Origin: Platanthera guangdongensis | Lineage: Eukaryota > Streptophyta > Magnoliopsida > Asparagales > Orchidaceae | DNA length: 64,000 bases | Assembly: GCA_039583875.1 (NCBI GenBank) | Contig: CM077151.1 | Span: 25,600,208-25,664,207 of the forward strand | Direction of reading: 5' to 3' | Shown here: positions 41,546 to 52,930 of the stretch, piece after piece | How the letters are laid out: each line of letters begins with the position of its first letter | Position numbering within the stretch: the first letter of the stretch is position 1 | The notes under the pieces: model-generated | What the model was told of the DNA's origin: nothing | The model's input: the letters and a program-made list of their open reading frames with translations, nothing else | Databases searched by the model: none | Position numbers and translations under genes: made by a program

Positions 41546-43383
41546 ATGGCGCACTCTGACACACCCGCGCCTCAACCTCCTGTGGATCCAACCATCTCCC
41601 TCCGCCTCGATGCTCACGAGAAGTCCATCGCCTCACTTCAGGCCTTCATGTTGCGGATATAGGCAAAGTTCGACGTCCTCCTGCCAGGCCGATCGAGTGC
41701 CTCCTCGACCCCCAATGTGGAGTCCCCATTGTTTCTCGAGGAACACCCGGACATTCCTTGGGATTCTCCTATGCCCCCGGCAGGATTTACACCTACACTT
41801 CGTTCGTTTGACGTCCCTTCCTTCAACGACACTGATCCTATGAGGTGGATCGCCTGCGCAGAGCAGTTTGATATTTATTATATCTGGAGCCACACAAGGT
41901 CAGTACGACCCTCATCTACATGGAGGGCTCTGCTCTCCATTGTGTTTGTTGGCAGCGTCAGTAAAAGCCACTCTGTCGTTGTCGGACCTGCAGTAGGGCC
42001 CTATTTGTCGTTACGATGTTCGTTACACGGACTCTGTTGTGGAGCGTCTTTGTGGCGTCTGCCAGACGGGATTCCTCGATGGCTACATCGATGAACTCAT
42101 TGCATTGGCCACACATATGTCGGGTCTTCCTCACGATCAATTCCTCAATTTCTTCATGCATGGCTTACTCCTGCATATCCGCACCCACCAGTGTACACAC
42201 CACCCGCCTTCTATTGTTGGGGCCATGTAACACGCCTGTTTGGTAGAAGTGGATTTCCAAGTCCGACCGTAGGATACTGGTCGGCCGCCTCTGATGGATC
42301 CTCCTCGTCTGGCCCTATACCTACAATAGTGCCATGTACCCCAAAGATGGGGACCCACGACCTCCCCGCTCGCCTAGGGCAACCACCAGACCCTCCCAGG
42401 GCCCCAACACACTCCTGACTGTACAAACAAGTGTATTATGATCTTCGCAAGGGGGACTTGTGCTTCCGTTAAAAGAAGTCGTACTCTCCGACTTATGATT
42501 ACCCACTGAAGGAGCTTCAGATCCTCAATGGTGAGGAGGAACCTGAAGTTACCCATGCCAACTTCGAGGCCCTAGAGGTTGATGTTGATACCAACAATAT
42601 TCCGCTCGCGGCCTTGCACCGCCTTGACCTTTACCTCTTTACCATTGGCGGGATTTCTGTCCCATTGATGATGAAGCTCCTTGGGACACTACAGGGAATC
42701 CCAGTGATTGTCATGAGTGATGGTGGGGCAAGCTACAACTTCATTTCAGTGCCTAGTAGATTGCTTGGCGTTGTGGTTGACCCCCATTCCACAATTTGCT
42801 ATTTGTTTTGGAGGATGGTCGTCAACGGCGACTAGCAGGCTCTGCTCAGGCCTTTACACTGAGTGAGGTGGATATTATTCTGGGAGTGACTTGGCTCCAC
42901 ACCCTAGGCGGCGTCAGCGTCAATTGGAATCGCATGACAATGTGGTTCATCCAGGAGGACGCCATTACTGTTGGTGAGCGACCCTACTCTCTTGTGCCAT
43001 TCGCTTCACTCTGATCTCTATAGAAGACAACCAACATTGTTGGGTTGCATATCTAGGGCATATGGTCGAGCAGGAGGCCCCACGATCACCACCCCTCAGC
43101 CCTGCAGGCTATTCTTGACATGCTTTTGGGCGTCTTCGCCGACACAGCCCGCATTCCACCATCTCGTCCGACAGACCCCTGCATCTCCTTACATGCGGTG
43201 AGACGCCCGTGTTTGTTTGTCCTTACCGTTACAGCCATACGCAGAAGGATGAGATCGAGACACTTGTGGGTGACATGCTAGTTGTGGGTATAATCCGCCC
43301 GAGGGCTAGTTCATTTTCGAGCCCGATTCTCTTTATCCGCAAGAAAGACGGCAGTTAACATTTCTGCGTGGACTGCCGAGAGC
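41546..43383 (+). pseudogene. Gypsy relic G2: gag, protease and start of reverse transcriptase
   Basis: Plus-strand pieces are a gag start at about 41546 (MAHSDTPAPQPPVDPTISLR), FDVPSFNDTDPMRWIACAEQ (about 41815-41870), a protease with IVMSDGGASYNFIS (about 42708-42750; SDGGAS replaces DSGAS), ILGVTWLHTLGGVSVNW (about 42876), CPYRYSHTQKDEIETLVGDM (about 43220-43280) and FSSPILFIRKKDGS (about 43315-43355), then FCVDCR at 43380. Frameshifts are frequent. The RT continues at 48309 beyond the D1 insertion. Confidence 0.75.
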
Positions 43384-43513
43384 CTATGTTATTAAAGGAG
43401 TGGCTCAGGCGAACAGGTCAACACCTCTGCCAGACAGAGGCTGGCGAGGTGCCTCAAGAGCGCCTAAGGCATGCTTAGGCACGTGCCTTACGTGGAACTC
43501 ATATTTGTGCTTT

Positions 43514-43517
<4 letters not shown>

Positions 43518-43586
<69 letters not shown>

Positions 43587-43613
43587 GCATTTATATATAT
43601 ATATATATATACC
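43518..43613. repeat. (TA)n microsatellite
   Basis: About 33 TA units at 43518-43584, then GGGCATT and a further run of about 11 units. The Ile-Tyr repeat frame read across it is not a protein. Confidence 0.95.
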
Positions 43614-43619
43614 TCACAT

Positions 43620-43784
43620 TAATGTTACAAAACATAACATTTATCTCCCCAAAGTTCACATTTCATAATATCCATGCACAAAAATACTCCCCTAGGAGTA
43701 AATTTTCAAGGGTGGTATTTTGTGCATGGATGTAATGAAATTTAAACTTCACGGGAGATAAATGTTATGTTTTGTAACATTCAG
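43620..43784. mobile_element. Foldback MITE with arms of about 70 bp
   Basis: AATGTTACAAAACATAACAT at the left is mirrored by ATGTTATGTTTTGTAACATT at the right. The inverted match extends through TTTATCTCC and the CCATGCACAAAA block with a few differences, leaving a loop of about 15-20 bases (CTCCCCTAGGAG region). The superfamily is unclear. Confidence 0.8.
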
Positions 43785-43977
43785 GAAATGTTTTGTAATT
43801 TCAATAATAAGATGGCTACAATCTGTAATTATGCTAACTTCTAGGGAATGTTTTGTTAATTATTCCTATATATATATACACACACACACACACACATTCT
43901 CAATACCAATAAAAAAGGATTTTATCCTTACAAGCTCAAACATTAAAAAACAATGACTCCAAGAAAGGCCAAGAAAG

Positions 43978-44039
43978 ATAGACTTTTGGAACATATCATG
44001 GTGTGGGATAGACTTTTGGAACATATCATGGTGTGGGAT
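43978..44039 (+). repeat. Tandem duplication of a 30-bp unit
   Basis: Two adjacent identical copies beginning ATAGACTTTTGGAACATATC. They lie at the broken end of copia C3. Confidence 0.88.
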
Positions 44040-45330
44040 CATATCATGGAGATGAAGATCCCGTGCTTAGATCTAGCAACCTCTATGCCAAGAAAGTACT
44101 TGAGGTTCCCAAGATCCTTTACCTCAAATTAACTAGCCAGTCTTGTCTTCAAGTGTTTGATTTCCTCCAAGTCATCCTCAGTTATAACAATGTCATCCAC
44201 ATAGATTATCAACACTGTCAATTTCTCTTGTTTGTGCTTAACAAATAGAGTATGATCCACATTACACTGGGTGTACCCAAACTTCACCATTGCTCGTTGG
44301 AATCTCTCAAACAAAGTCCTCGGGGACTGTTTTAGGTCATGTAGAGCCTTCTTCAATCTGCAAACCTTTCTCGCAAATCCCTCAGAGGTAAATCCTGGGG
44401 GTAGAGCCATATAAACTTCCTCTATCAAATCTCAATGGAGGAAGTCGTTCTTCACGTCTAACTGACTAAGACTCCACCCTTTTCATGCAGCACACGAGAG
44501 AAGGATCCGGATAGAGTTGATCTTTGCAACATGAGCAAAGGTTTCCTGATAATCAGCCCGGGCGTTTGGGTGTATCATTTACCCATCAACCTAGCCTTGT
44601 ACCGATCCACAAGGCCTTGGGGGTTTTGTTTCACCGAAAAAAATCCTTTTGCATCCCACCACTGTCTTGCCTTGAGGGAGATCAACAAAGTCTCATGTGT
44701 AGTTCTTCTCAAGGGCAATCATCTCTTCCTGCATAGCATCCTTCCATTTTTTATGTCTTAGAGCTTCCTGCCATGAGGTGAGAATAGAAACAGAGGACAA
44801 AGAAGTGACGAAGGCTTTATGTCGGAAAGACAGTGAGTCATAAGACATATAATCAGATAATGGATGTAAGTGGAAGCACCGTTACCTTGAGAACCTGTAG
44901 ACGGATCAGATGTGGCTCCCGGTATAGTGTGCAGGAGCTGACCATTTGTGCCCCTTCGCCGACGAGTATAAACCTGCAAAGTAAGAGCAGGACGAGGAGG
45001 TAAAGGAGACGATGGATCCACAGGTGGCAGCAGATCTACAGGGGTGATAGTAGGAGCAGAGACAGGAGGTTGATATGGAGGAGATATAGGTAGAGGGATA
45101 GTGGGGGAGCTCACTTCCCTGATGCCTGTCACCCCTTAAAGGGAGCTCCCATAATAGTGATTGAAAGTGACATCCATAGCGACAAAGATCTTTCGGGTCC
45201 CGGGATGAAAACACTTATAGATTTTTTGAGTGTTTGAGTATCCAATGAAAACACACAAAAGCGCCCGGGGATCAAGCTTGGCAGTATGGTGCACATAAAC
45301 AAAGCACGCGCCCAAAGAAACAAGGAGTGA
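44040..45330 (-). pseudogene. Copia C3 reverse transcriptase and linker, truncated before RNase H
   Basis: The minus-strand RT holds IEEVYMALPPGFTSEGFARK, LKKALHDLKQSPRTLFERFQ and LIIYVDDIVITEDDLEEI (about 44130-44430). Upstream are VDRYKARLMGK and WKDAMQEEMIALEKN (about 44560-44770) in shifted frames, then a Pro/Ser-rich linker with LQVYTRRRRGTNG. After LGNLKYFLG (about 44080) the element ends in the 30-bp tandem repeat. The C-terminal RT, RNase H and 3' LTR are missing. Confidence 0.75.
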
Positions 45331-46250
45331 GATCACTAGAGGGGATATTGAGAGTTTCTAACAGAGTATTGTGGTTTAGGAGACGAGTAGACAACCGATT
45401 AATAAGATGTATAGCCGTGAGAACCACATCACACCAGTAGTATTTGGGTAGGTGTGTCTGAAGTAATGAACAATGAGTAACCTCTAGGAGGTGCTGATTC
45501 TTACGCTCGACAACCCCGTTTTGGGCAGGAGTGTACGCACACGAAGTTTGGTGGATGATGTCCAAGTCATACAGGTAGTGTTCAAATTGAGTGTCAATGT
45601 ACTCACGACCATTATCACTTCGCAAAACTTTCACAGTGACATTGAATTGGGTGATAACCATCGTATGAAAACGTTGAAATAACGGAAACACATCATATTT
45701 GGTTTTCATGAGATAAAGCCATGTGCACCAAGAAAACATTCAATAAACGTGACAAACCATTTATACCCAGAGATAGAAGCAACCGGGCAAGGGCCCCAAA
45801 CATCAGAATGGATAACTTCAAAAAGGAGTAGCACGAGGAGGGGATATCCGAGGACGGGAGGTCCGCTTGTGCTTACCCAGTTCACAAGCAATATAATGAA
45901 AAACATTAAAAGCAGAAGACGACACAGCCAGAAACAAAAACTTCATAACGGAGACAGAAGGATGTCCAAGGCGACAATGTCAGGACTCCAAAGTAGTAGA
46001 GGAAGCCATGTGAAGAGCCCGTGGAGAAGGAGCAGGAGCCGAGATGGAGGGGTCAAAGAGATACAGTCCCTCGCATAGTTTACCAGAGCCAATCACCTCC
46101 CCCGTCGTCAGATCCTGAAAGACACAAGAAGAAGGGAAAAAAGTCATTGAACAATGCATAGAGTTAGTTAATTGACTGATATAAAGGAGATTTCGAGTAA
46201 ATTTAGGGACATAAAAGACTGATGAGAGAGTGAGGGAAGAAAAGAGAATG
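45270..46250 (-). pseudogene. Copia C3 integrase
   Basis: The open frame 45739-45272 contains KYDVFPLFQRFHTMVITQFN, VKVLRSDNGREYIDTQFEHY and TPAQNGVVERKNQHLLEVTH with the second catalytic D and the E visible. Upstream VIHSDVWGPCPVASISGYKW and FVTFIECFLGAHG (45706-45820) shows D replaced in the TFIDD motif and a frame change. The downstream VYVHHTAKLDPRALLCVFIG part is in another frame. Confidence 0.78.
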
Positions 46251-48043
46251 GTTCATTTTCCAGCAATAGGGGAAAAAGAACCATCAACAACACTCACTTT
46301 GTCACAACCGGACTGAGGAGAGTAGGATACAAAACCTGAAGCAGTGCCCGTCATATGATCGATCGCCCCATTGTCAATGATCCACTGGGACGGGGTGCAA
46401 CTGGTAGCCGAATGAGCACCCAAGGGCCCCTGGTGGGCATAAGAGGAGGAGGAAGCAGAAGCCTCCTCAGACGGCAAAAGGCAAGAATCTCATCGGAGGA
46501 GAGAGCGGGAGGAGCCACCTGGGTGGATGCATCAGCAGAAGCATCAAAAAGGTGAGCAGAGCAGGACAGAGAATGACGACCCGGAGAGCGACCATAACCA
46601 CGACCACCACGAGTAGCTGGAACCCTTTTGGTGGGGGAAACCCGTGAAGCTTGAAACAATTGTCTCGCGTGTGATGAATCTTCCCGCAGTAATCACAAAA
46701 AAGATGATCCTTCTCACCAGACTTAGGGAGCAGGTCCCGCAAAGGACGCCCACTTGGACAAACATGGGCAGCAAGAGCAGAGCTGTTAGGAGTAGTGTCG
46801 GTATTTAGTGTCTGTCGCCGATCAAATTTTTGTTGAACGAGACTGAAGACCTCCAGCAAGGAGGGAAGAGGAGCACGACTAAGGATCTGAACATCAATTT
46901 GATCAAAGTCCCGATACAGGCCATGTAAAAATTCAAATATCTTATTGCGTTTTTCGCGAGCCTGAACAAGAAGCTCATCTTCAGGAGAGACAAGGTTGAG
47001 AGCATCAAAGTGGTCATACTCCTGGTAGAGCCAAGTAAATTCCAGGTAATAGGAGGAAGGAGATCGATCGCCTTCCCACAAGAGTAAAATGCGCAGGCGA
47101 AGTTGAAAGATCTGAGTTGCATTGCCCCGACAGGAATAGGTAATCTCCACTCTTTTCCAAATATTTGTCGCAGTATCAAGGAATAGGTAATTCCTAGCAA
47201 TGCACTTCGCATAGAATTAAGCAGCCACGACATGACTGGAATTTTTGGAATCCTATTGCGACTGTTCGACAGAGGTAGGAGGGGGAGCCGCGGTAGTGCC
47301 GAAACATAGCCAAACATACGGTGGCTCTTTAGAGAAAGAGTGATAGACCGAGCCCACAAAAGGTAATTTGTGTCATCAAGCCTCATGGTGGTAATTTGAG
47401 AGCTCCCGTGGTCATGGAGGGCATTGTTGCCCAATGCCAACATAGGTGAGGATTCAATACGCGCGCCATAGGACAAAGTTGGAGACTCAACGCTCTCGTC
47501 CATAGCCACCCGAGGATAGAAACCTCGAGAAAGGGAGACCAAATGGGAATCAAGAGGCAAAGTCCACAAAACTTCTCATAGAAAGAGAAGTGCTTAATTG
47601 AGCCCGACAAGGTAGCCGAGGAAGAGAGAGAAGAGAACGGTGATCGTCATCTCTCATGCAAAAGGAATGGACGCTAGAAATTCAGGGAATCGCCTTGCAC
47701 AAACATCACCAACGAGATCTGGCGTCCAGAAACGAAAATTGGGACGCAGCGGAGGAGTTGAAGGCTGCGCGGAGGAGCGTTATGCGGAGGAGTGTTATGC
47801 GGAGGAGCTGAGCGGAGCGCTGGTGGCTGGAGGCGGAGCATTGGAGCGTTGGAGGGCTGGGCGGAGTGGTCGAAGCCGGGTCTGCGCGGAGCAGCCGACG
47901 ATCGGCTGCGGGAAGTTGGCGGAGAGGGGTCGCGGGAACGGAGCGAGGTCACGAGAAGGGACCAGAGACGCACAGAGGCGGGTGCTGGGTCGCGGAACGA
48001 ACGGAAGCGGCAAATCGAGGGCGGAACGATTTAGGGCATCGCT
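46250..48043 (-). pseudogene. Copia C3 gag and protease
   Basis: Minus-strand gag pieces are ITTMRLDDTNYLLWARSITL then SLKSHRMFGYV (about 47290-47400), FLHGLYRDFDQIDVQILSRA, LLEVFSLVQQKFDRRQTLN, and a zinc knuckle CDYCGKIHHTRDNCFKLHG (about 46640-46700). The protease motif is WIIDNGAIDHMTGT, where DNGA replaces the catalytic DSGA. The last 400 bases before the primer site are a GC-rich leader with tandem AGGAG-rich units (about 47755-47860). Frames shift between gag pieces. Confidence 0.77.
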
Positions 48044-48159
48044 CCCTCTGATACCATGTTGAGCAATAGAAAATTATGATTTCATTACCCGGAAAAAAGG
48101 AGAGCCTTCATAATATATACGAGGTCAAATAAAAAGTAAAATAGTGCTAATGCCTAACA
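48044..48159 (-). repeat. Copia C3 5' LTR (103 bp) and primer site
   Basis: In the minus direction TGTTAGGCATTAGC at 48159 opens the LTR, which ends ATTGCTCAACA at 48057, followed by TGGTATCAGAGGG. A CGTATATATTATG box lies inside at about 48120. At 103 bp it is exceptionally short for a copia LTR, and no second copy is present to confirm the borders. Confidence 0.6.
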
Positions 48160-48308
48160 GTTGGCATTAATTCTAGTGTGTTGATATGCTGGTAGATTTA
48201 TTTTGTGTTTTTATATTTAATAAATTATATTGTCTTTTTTTTTTTCATTTTTGTCTGCGCCCAGGTTCCAGAACCTCTTTGCGCCTCGATGAACCTTTAA
48301 TAGCATAG

Positions 48309-48797
48309 TCGGGAGCTCAACAAAGTCATTATCCTGACCAATATCTCATTCTGGTTATATAGGATCTGTTGGATGAGCTATGGGAGCCGCCAAATTTTCC
48401 AAGCTGGATCTCCGCTTCGGCTATAACCAGATTTGAGTACCGGGGGGGGGGTATCCTGAAGACGACGTCCCGTGCGAACAACAAACATTACAAGTTCATA
48501 GCCATATATTTTGGCTCGATGAATGCGTCTGCCACCTTTCAGGAGACCAAGAATGATCTATGGTCGGCCCTGCCCAAGTATATTTTGATTTTCTTTGATG
48601 ACATCCTCGCTTATAGCTCCTCTTGCCAGGATCACCTCTTTCACGTACGGACGACACTCGCTACCCTACAGGAGCATCATTTTCTTGTGAACCTCCAAGA
48701 AGTATACTTTCGGTCAGACTGAAATTAGCTACTTGGGGCGCACGATCATTGCGCAGGGAGTCACAATGAACCCAGACAAGGTCCGGGCGTCCTAAAG
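48309..48797 (+). pseudogene. Gypsy relic G2: rest of reverse transcriptase
   Basis: Continues from 43383 after D1: LNKV, a short damaged stretch, then [59 protein letters not shown] (active-site FFDD, about 48585-48620), DHLFHVRTTLATLQEHHFLV and RTIIAQGVTMNPDKV. Frameshifts and a G run (48440-48450) break it. It ends at the MITE-like block before copia C4. Confidence 0.78.
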
Positions 48798-48966
48798 TTA
48801 GGGGTAAAATAAAACCCATGTCGGGTTACCCGACACGAGTTTGAGCCCAAGTAGGCCCGGGTTCGGTTAGGCCTAGGAGCCTCACCAGGCCTCTATTTTT
48901 GCAAGGGCCCGGCCTACTCAGGCACCAGGCAATGCCTAGTGCTCGTTAGGCTTGCCCAGCTGTAAA
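48798..48966. mobile_element. Probable hAT-type MITE
   Basis: Starts TAGGGGTAAAATAAAACCC and ends near TTGCCCAGCTG, with GC-rich subterminal GGCCCGGG/GGCCCGGC blocks, similar in style to the ends of H1. CTAAAGT before it and TAAAG after it could be a target duplication cut by the C4 insertion. The borders are approximate. Confidence 0.4.
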
Positions 48967-48967
48967 G

Positions 48968-50242
48968 TGTTGGTGTTATCATTGTGATCTGTAAGTGATC
49001 AAGCATGTAGCCTCACTGCCAACTCAGTATGAGCCTATCAGGGTCGCACATAGGATTGTGGAGAAATTGGGAGATAGGATCTATATGGTATAGCTCATAT
49101 GATGAGTTGAAAAGGACTGAAAATATTCTAAGCCAAAAGCATCGAGTGTGTCGAGACCACTCAACGCCTTCGTCGAGTTAAGAGTTGACGCGTCAAATGA
49201 TGACGTTGAGTGAGTTGAGTGTATTCAACGATTCATCGAGTCAAGGAGTTGATTCGTCGAGTATTGCACTTAAGCGTTGAATGCACTGAGACCATTCAAC
49301 GATTTGACGAGTCAAAGTGTTGACTTGACGGATCTGAGTCTTAGGCGTTGAGTGCATTGAGTTCACACAACGCCATTCGACGAATTTGGCCTTAGGCGTT
49401 AAGTGCTTTGAGTTCACTCAACGCAATTCGACGAATCTGGCCTTAGGCGTTGAGTGCACTCAACGTCATGGCGCAGAAAGCGTTAACAGGGTTGAGTCCA
49501 TTCAACGCCTTCGTCGATATCAAGTGTTGATTCGGCTGAAGGTAGGCGTTGAGTTCGTCGTGTATCTTATGGATACTCGACGATTCATCGAGTATAAGAT
49601 GATACTCGACGATTCGTCGTATATTCCATGGATACTCGACGAATCGTCGAGACAAGGGTTGTCTGGCCGAATTTCTAGATTCAAGTCTTGATTTTGTGAT
49701 TAGCGCCTAACGGTGGGTTGTTATTATTTATTCCTTGGAGTATAAATAGGAAGTCTTAGGGTTTCTTCTCACGGATTTTACAATTCATTCCTTCTAAGCA
49801 CACGAGCAGTTACTGTGCGAAAGACGGAAACCCTAGAACCCGGCGGAAGCGTTCCGCCGATTCCGCCGCCGATCCCGATCCCGATACTGACGAGTGTCGT
49901 CGCCGCCTCTCCTCTAACAGATCTAGCAATCTGTGGAGACACTGAGTGTCCTCTCCCGACCTAGCGCTTCTGCGACAAGTTGTTGCGAGTTCTCTCGATC
50001 GTGTGGGTATCCTGTAGAGGTGCGAACACAATTCTGCACTCAGGACTCAATCTGTCAGTGCCCGGCTGGACTTTCTGGAGCATCTTGGTTGTGTATAGAC
50101 TCAATCCCTCAAAGGTAATTTTATTACATCATGTTTTACTTCTTGATTCATGAATATTGCCAGATCCGAACTTTTTGGGTTTTTTCTTGTTCTCTATTTA
50201 CGATGCGCGCACAACTGTTATGTCATCTTGTAAAATCCAACA
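48968..50242 (+). repeat. Copia C4 5' LTR (1275 bp)
   Basis: Starts TGTTGGTGTTATC and ends AAATCCAACA. The first 264 bases match 63737-64000. TATAAATA is at 49741-49748. U3 contains a diverged tandem array (about 49140-49520) around GTTGAGTG..CACTCAACG, including the perfect 18-bp palindrome CGTTGAGTGCACTCAACG at 49448-49465, and a second array of CTCGACGATTC.TCG units (about 49560-49650). The primer site TGGTATCAGAGCC starts at 50244. Confidence 0.9.
49741..49748 (+). promoter_or_regulatory. TATA box of copia C4 LTR
   Basis: TATAAATA follows the palindromic repeat arrays and stands about 500 bases before the LTR end. The expected start of the element RNA is some 30 bases downstream. Confidence 0.6.
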
Positions 50243-51235
50243 GTGGTATCAGAGCCAGGTTGTCGGAAATATTCCATGTTTCAGAAGTTGCCAAATCCAT
50301 GGGGTGTAGATTTGGAGATTTTAGAAGTGTTCTAAAATTCCTAAATCTAGTCTTGGGATCCCACCAAAAACGTATGTGATTTCTTTGTTGCTACTCCTTA
50401 ACAGTAACCATCACTTTTGCTGGTTTGTGAAACCAAGTATGTGGTAGATTTTGGAATCTCACACATAAAGTGACGATCTTGTCTACTGTGTAAGTAGAGT
50501 TTGTAATGCTCATGTCCAGTGCATGTAACTCTGAACATTTAGAAGTGTTCTAAATATTCAGATTTAGCTCAACTCATCAAGTGATGATGATGATTTTCTT
50601 GTGCACATCTGGGATGCATTTGGGCTATGATTGTTGTTATTTTGTTTTGTTTGATATGCACATTGGTTAAGTGTTAACCATAATTAAAGAGTTAATCAAG
50701 TATCTAAAATCCCTTAAGTAATATTAACTATTCAGTTGTCTTCCGATGAATGACATTTTTCCTGTCTCGATCGATGAAGTGTGAGTTTGCCAAAGCAAGG
50801 TGCATTAATCTATCTTGGTAAGGGTGCGAGCGGATAATTGTGATATCCCACTGTCGACATCGGGTCGTACTTAACTGGGTGACCTCAAAGGTTGAGTGCG
50901 CAGAGACATAGGGTTAGCATGCACCATATAATGGATGCGAATAAAGAGTTATTCACCAGGCATACAAGAATTGCATTGTGATGCAATTGGCAAGCGTTGT
51001 CTACCTAAATAGTTGCATTGTGAGAGAAAAGTCAAAGCTGACGCATAGTGTTAGTGAAATATGGATCTTGTCCACTAAGAGGGTTACTCGCATAAACTCT
51101 TCGAATTGATATCGAGGGTTATCAGTTTGATAAAAATAGTGAGAGTTATTTTGATAAAAGTTCTTATTGAAAGAATAAATTATATTTTTGGAAATGCAGT
51201 ACTAATTTACTTTGCTTGATCATTGTAGAATTTTC
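50243..51235 (+). other. Copia C4 primer site and untranslated leader
   Basis: Begins with the 12-base methionine-tRNA site TGGTATCAGAGC (50244-50255). About 980 AT-rich bases follow without a conserved frame up to the gag ATG. A GTGATGATGATGATTTTC stretch at about 50580 is low-complexity. Confidence 0.7.
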
Positions 51236-52190
51236 ATGGCAAGTGTTTCACATTGCACCCTGTCCCTCCGAGCGATCCTTGAGAAGGAAAAGCTAAGCGG
51301 GACGAATTATTTGGACTAGTACAGGAGCTTGAGAATTGTTCTCAGGCAAGAGCGCAAGCTCTATGTTTTGGAAGAGAAATCCCTTGATGAGTCTGCCGGG
51401 AATGCACCCCGTGCTGATAAGGATGCTTATAAGAGGTACCTTGACGACTCTGTGGACGTTGAATGTCTCATGCTAGCGACCGTGAACTCTGAGCTCCAAA
51501 ATTAACATGAGAACATGGGTTGCAAGGATATTGACGAGCATCTCAAGAAAATGTTTCAAGTGCAAGCTCGTCAAGAGAGATTCGATCTCACTAAGGCGTT
51601 GTTCCAGTGCAAGATGGGAGCTCGGATCTAGTAGGGACTCACGTACTCAAGATGATTGGGTATATCAAGAACCTTGAAAGACTAGGGTTCCCTCTGGGCC
51701 AAGAGTTAGCCACAGACCTGATCCTGCAATCGTTGTCGGACAGTTATGAGCAGTTTGTCTTAAACTATAACATGAATGAAATAGACAAGACACACCCGAG
51801 CTCTCAGGCATGTTGCGGACTGCCGAGATAAACATGAATAAGGTCAAGCCTGCTAGCCCCATACTGATGGTGCATAAAGGCAAAGGCAAGGTCAAGGGCT
51901 TCATGAAGACGAAGGTGGGATCTAAGTCTGTACTGGAGCTCAAGTCTTCAGCACTGAGAAAGAAAGGTTCAGGGAAAGAGGGAAAGTGCCACTACTGTGG
52001 CAAGGCTGGTCAATGGAGGAGGAACTGTCCTTCATACATTGAGGGTCTGCAAAGGATGAAGGGAGGTATGACTTTCGCTTCAGGTATTTATGTTATAGAA
52101 AAAAACTTTTCTGCTCCTTCATCCTAGATATTGGATATCGGATGTGGTTCTCACATTTGTATAAATGTGCAGGAACTGTGAAGGAGAAGA
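51236..52190 (+). pseudogene. Copia C4 gag and protease start
   Basis: ATG 51236 opens MASVSHCTLSLRAILEKEKL then SGTNYLD-stop-YRSLRIVLRQ, where stop TAG 51317 replaces the Trp of NYLDWYR. A second stop TAA is at 51503. Further on come QVQARQERFDLTKALFQCKM, IKNLERLGFPLGQELATDLI, LQSLSDSYEQFVLNYNMNEI and a zinc knuckle CHYCGKAGQWRRNCPS with Gln in place of the His (about 51987-52030). The protease start LDIGCGSHICINVQ is at about 52133. At least two frame changes are present. Confidence 0.8.
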
Positions 52191-52925
52191 ATGCTGAGTA
52201 AAGGAGAGGTGGTCCTGCATGTCGGCAATGAAGCGAGAGTTGCTACTGTCGTCGTAGGAGTTTTTTGTCTTGCTTTTTCCAGTGGGCTTGTAATTGAATT
52301 GGATAATTGTTATTTTGTTTATTCCATAAATAGAAACATTATATTCATTTTATTTTTGGGCATGGTGGTTTTTTTATTATTAAGAACAATTGTTGTTCAA
52401 TATTTAAGAATGATGTTTGTTATGGTGTAACCCAAATATTTAATGATTTATATGTTTTGAACTTAGACCATCAGATATATAACATAGAAAAGACTAAAAA
52501 ACTAAAAATGAATAACTCGAACCCTACGTATCTTTGACATTGTCGTTTGAGTCATATAAATGAGAAAAGTATATCCAAACTCCATAGAGATGGACTATTA
52601 GACTCATTTGATTATGAATCATTTGAGAGATGCGAATCTTGTTTGTTAGGCAAGATAACTAATGTCCATTTCACTGGAAACAATGAGAAAGCTGATGATC
52701 TCTTGGGTATAGTATATAGTGATGTATGTGGACTCATGAGTTCTATGGTCAGAGGTAGGTACTTGTACTTTGTTACATTTACTGATGATTTAAGTAGATA
52801 CGGATACGTGTCTCTTATGAATTGCAAATCCGAAACCTTTGAAAAATTCAAAGAGTTTAAGAACGAAGTAGAGAACTAGTTGGGTAAAAAGGTTAAAGCA
52901 CTCCGATCTGATCGAGGTGGCGAAT
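52191..52925 (+). pseudogene. Copia C4 protease end and integrase N-terminal half
   Basis: SKGEVVLHVGNEARVATVVV and LDNCYFVYSINRNIIFI belong to the protease region. The integrase zinc finger WHCRLSHINEKSISKLHRDG ... CESCLLGKITNVHFTG is at about 52535-52680. The core start LLGIVYSDVCGLMSSMVRGR, YLYFVTFTDDLSRYGYVSLM, then stop TAG 52877 and KKVKALRSDRGGEYL follow. G3 interrupts exactly here; the core resumes at 60522 with LSHEFGDHLKKCGIV. Confidence 0.82.
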
Positions 52926-52930
52926 ACCTA

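Larger units (their letters stand above)
43384..48308. mobile_element. Inverted-repeat DNA element D1 inserted in gypsy G2, itself hosting copia C3
   Basis: Ends CTATGTTATTAAAGG (43384-43398) and the complement of CCTTTAATAGCATAG (48294-48308) match at 14 of 15 positions. The flanks CGAGAGC and CGGGAGC look like a worn target duplication, and the G2 reading FCVDCR/ELNKV resumes exactly across them. Inside are a TA microsatellite, a foldback MITE and the copia C3. No transposase is seen. Confidence 0.62.

Noticed and set aside
43471..43668. Ile-Tyr repeat frame
   Set aside because: Direct translation of a TA microsatellite.
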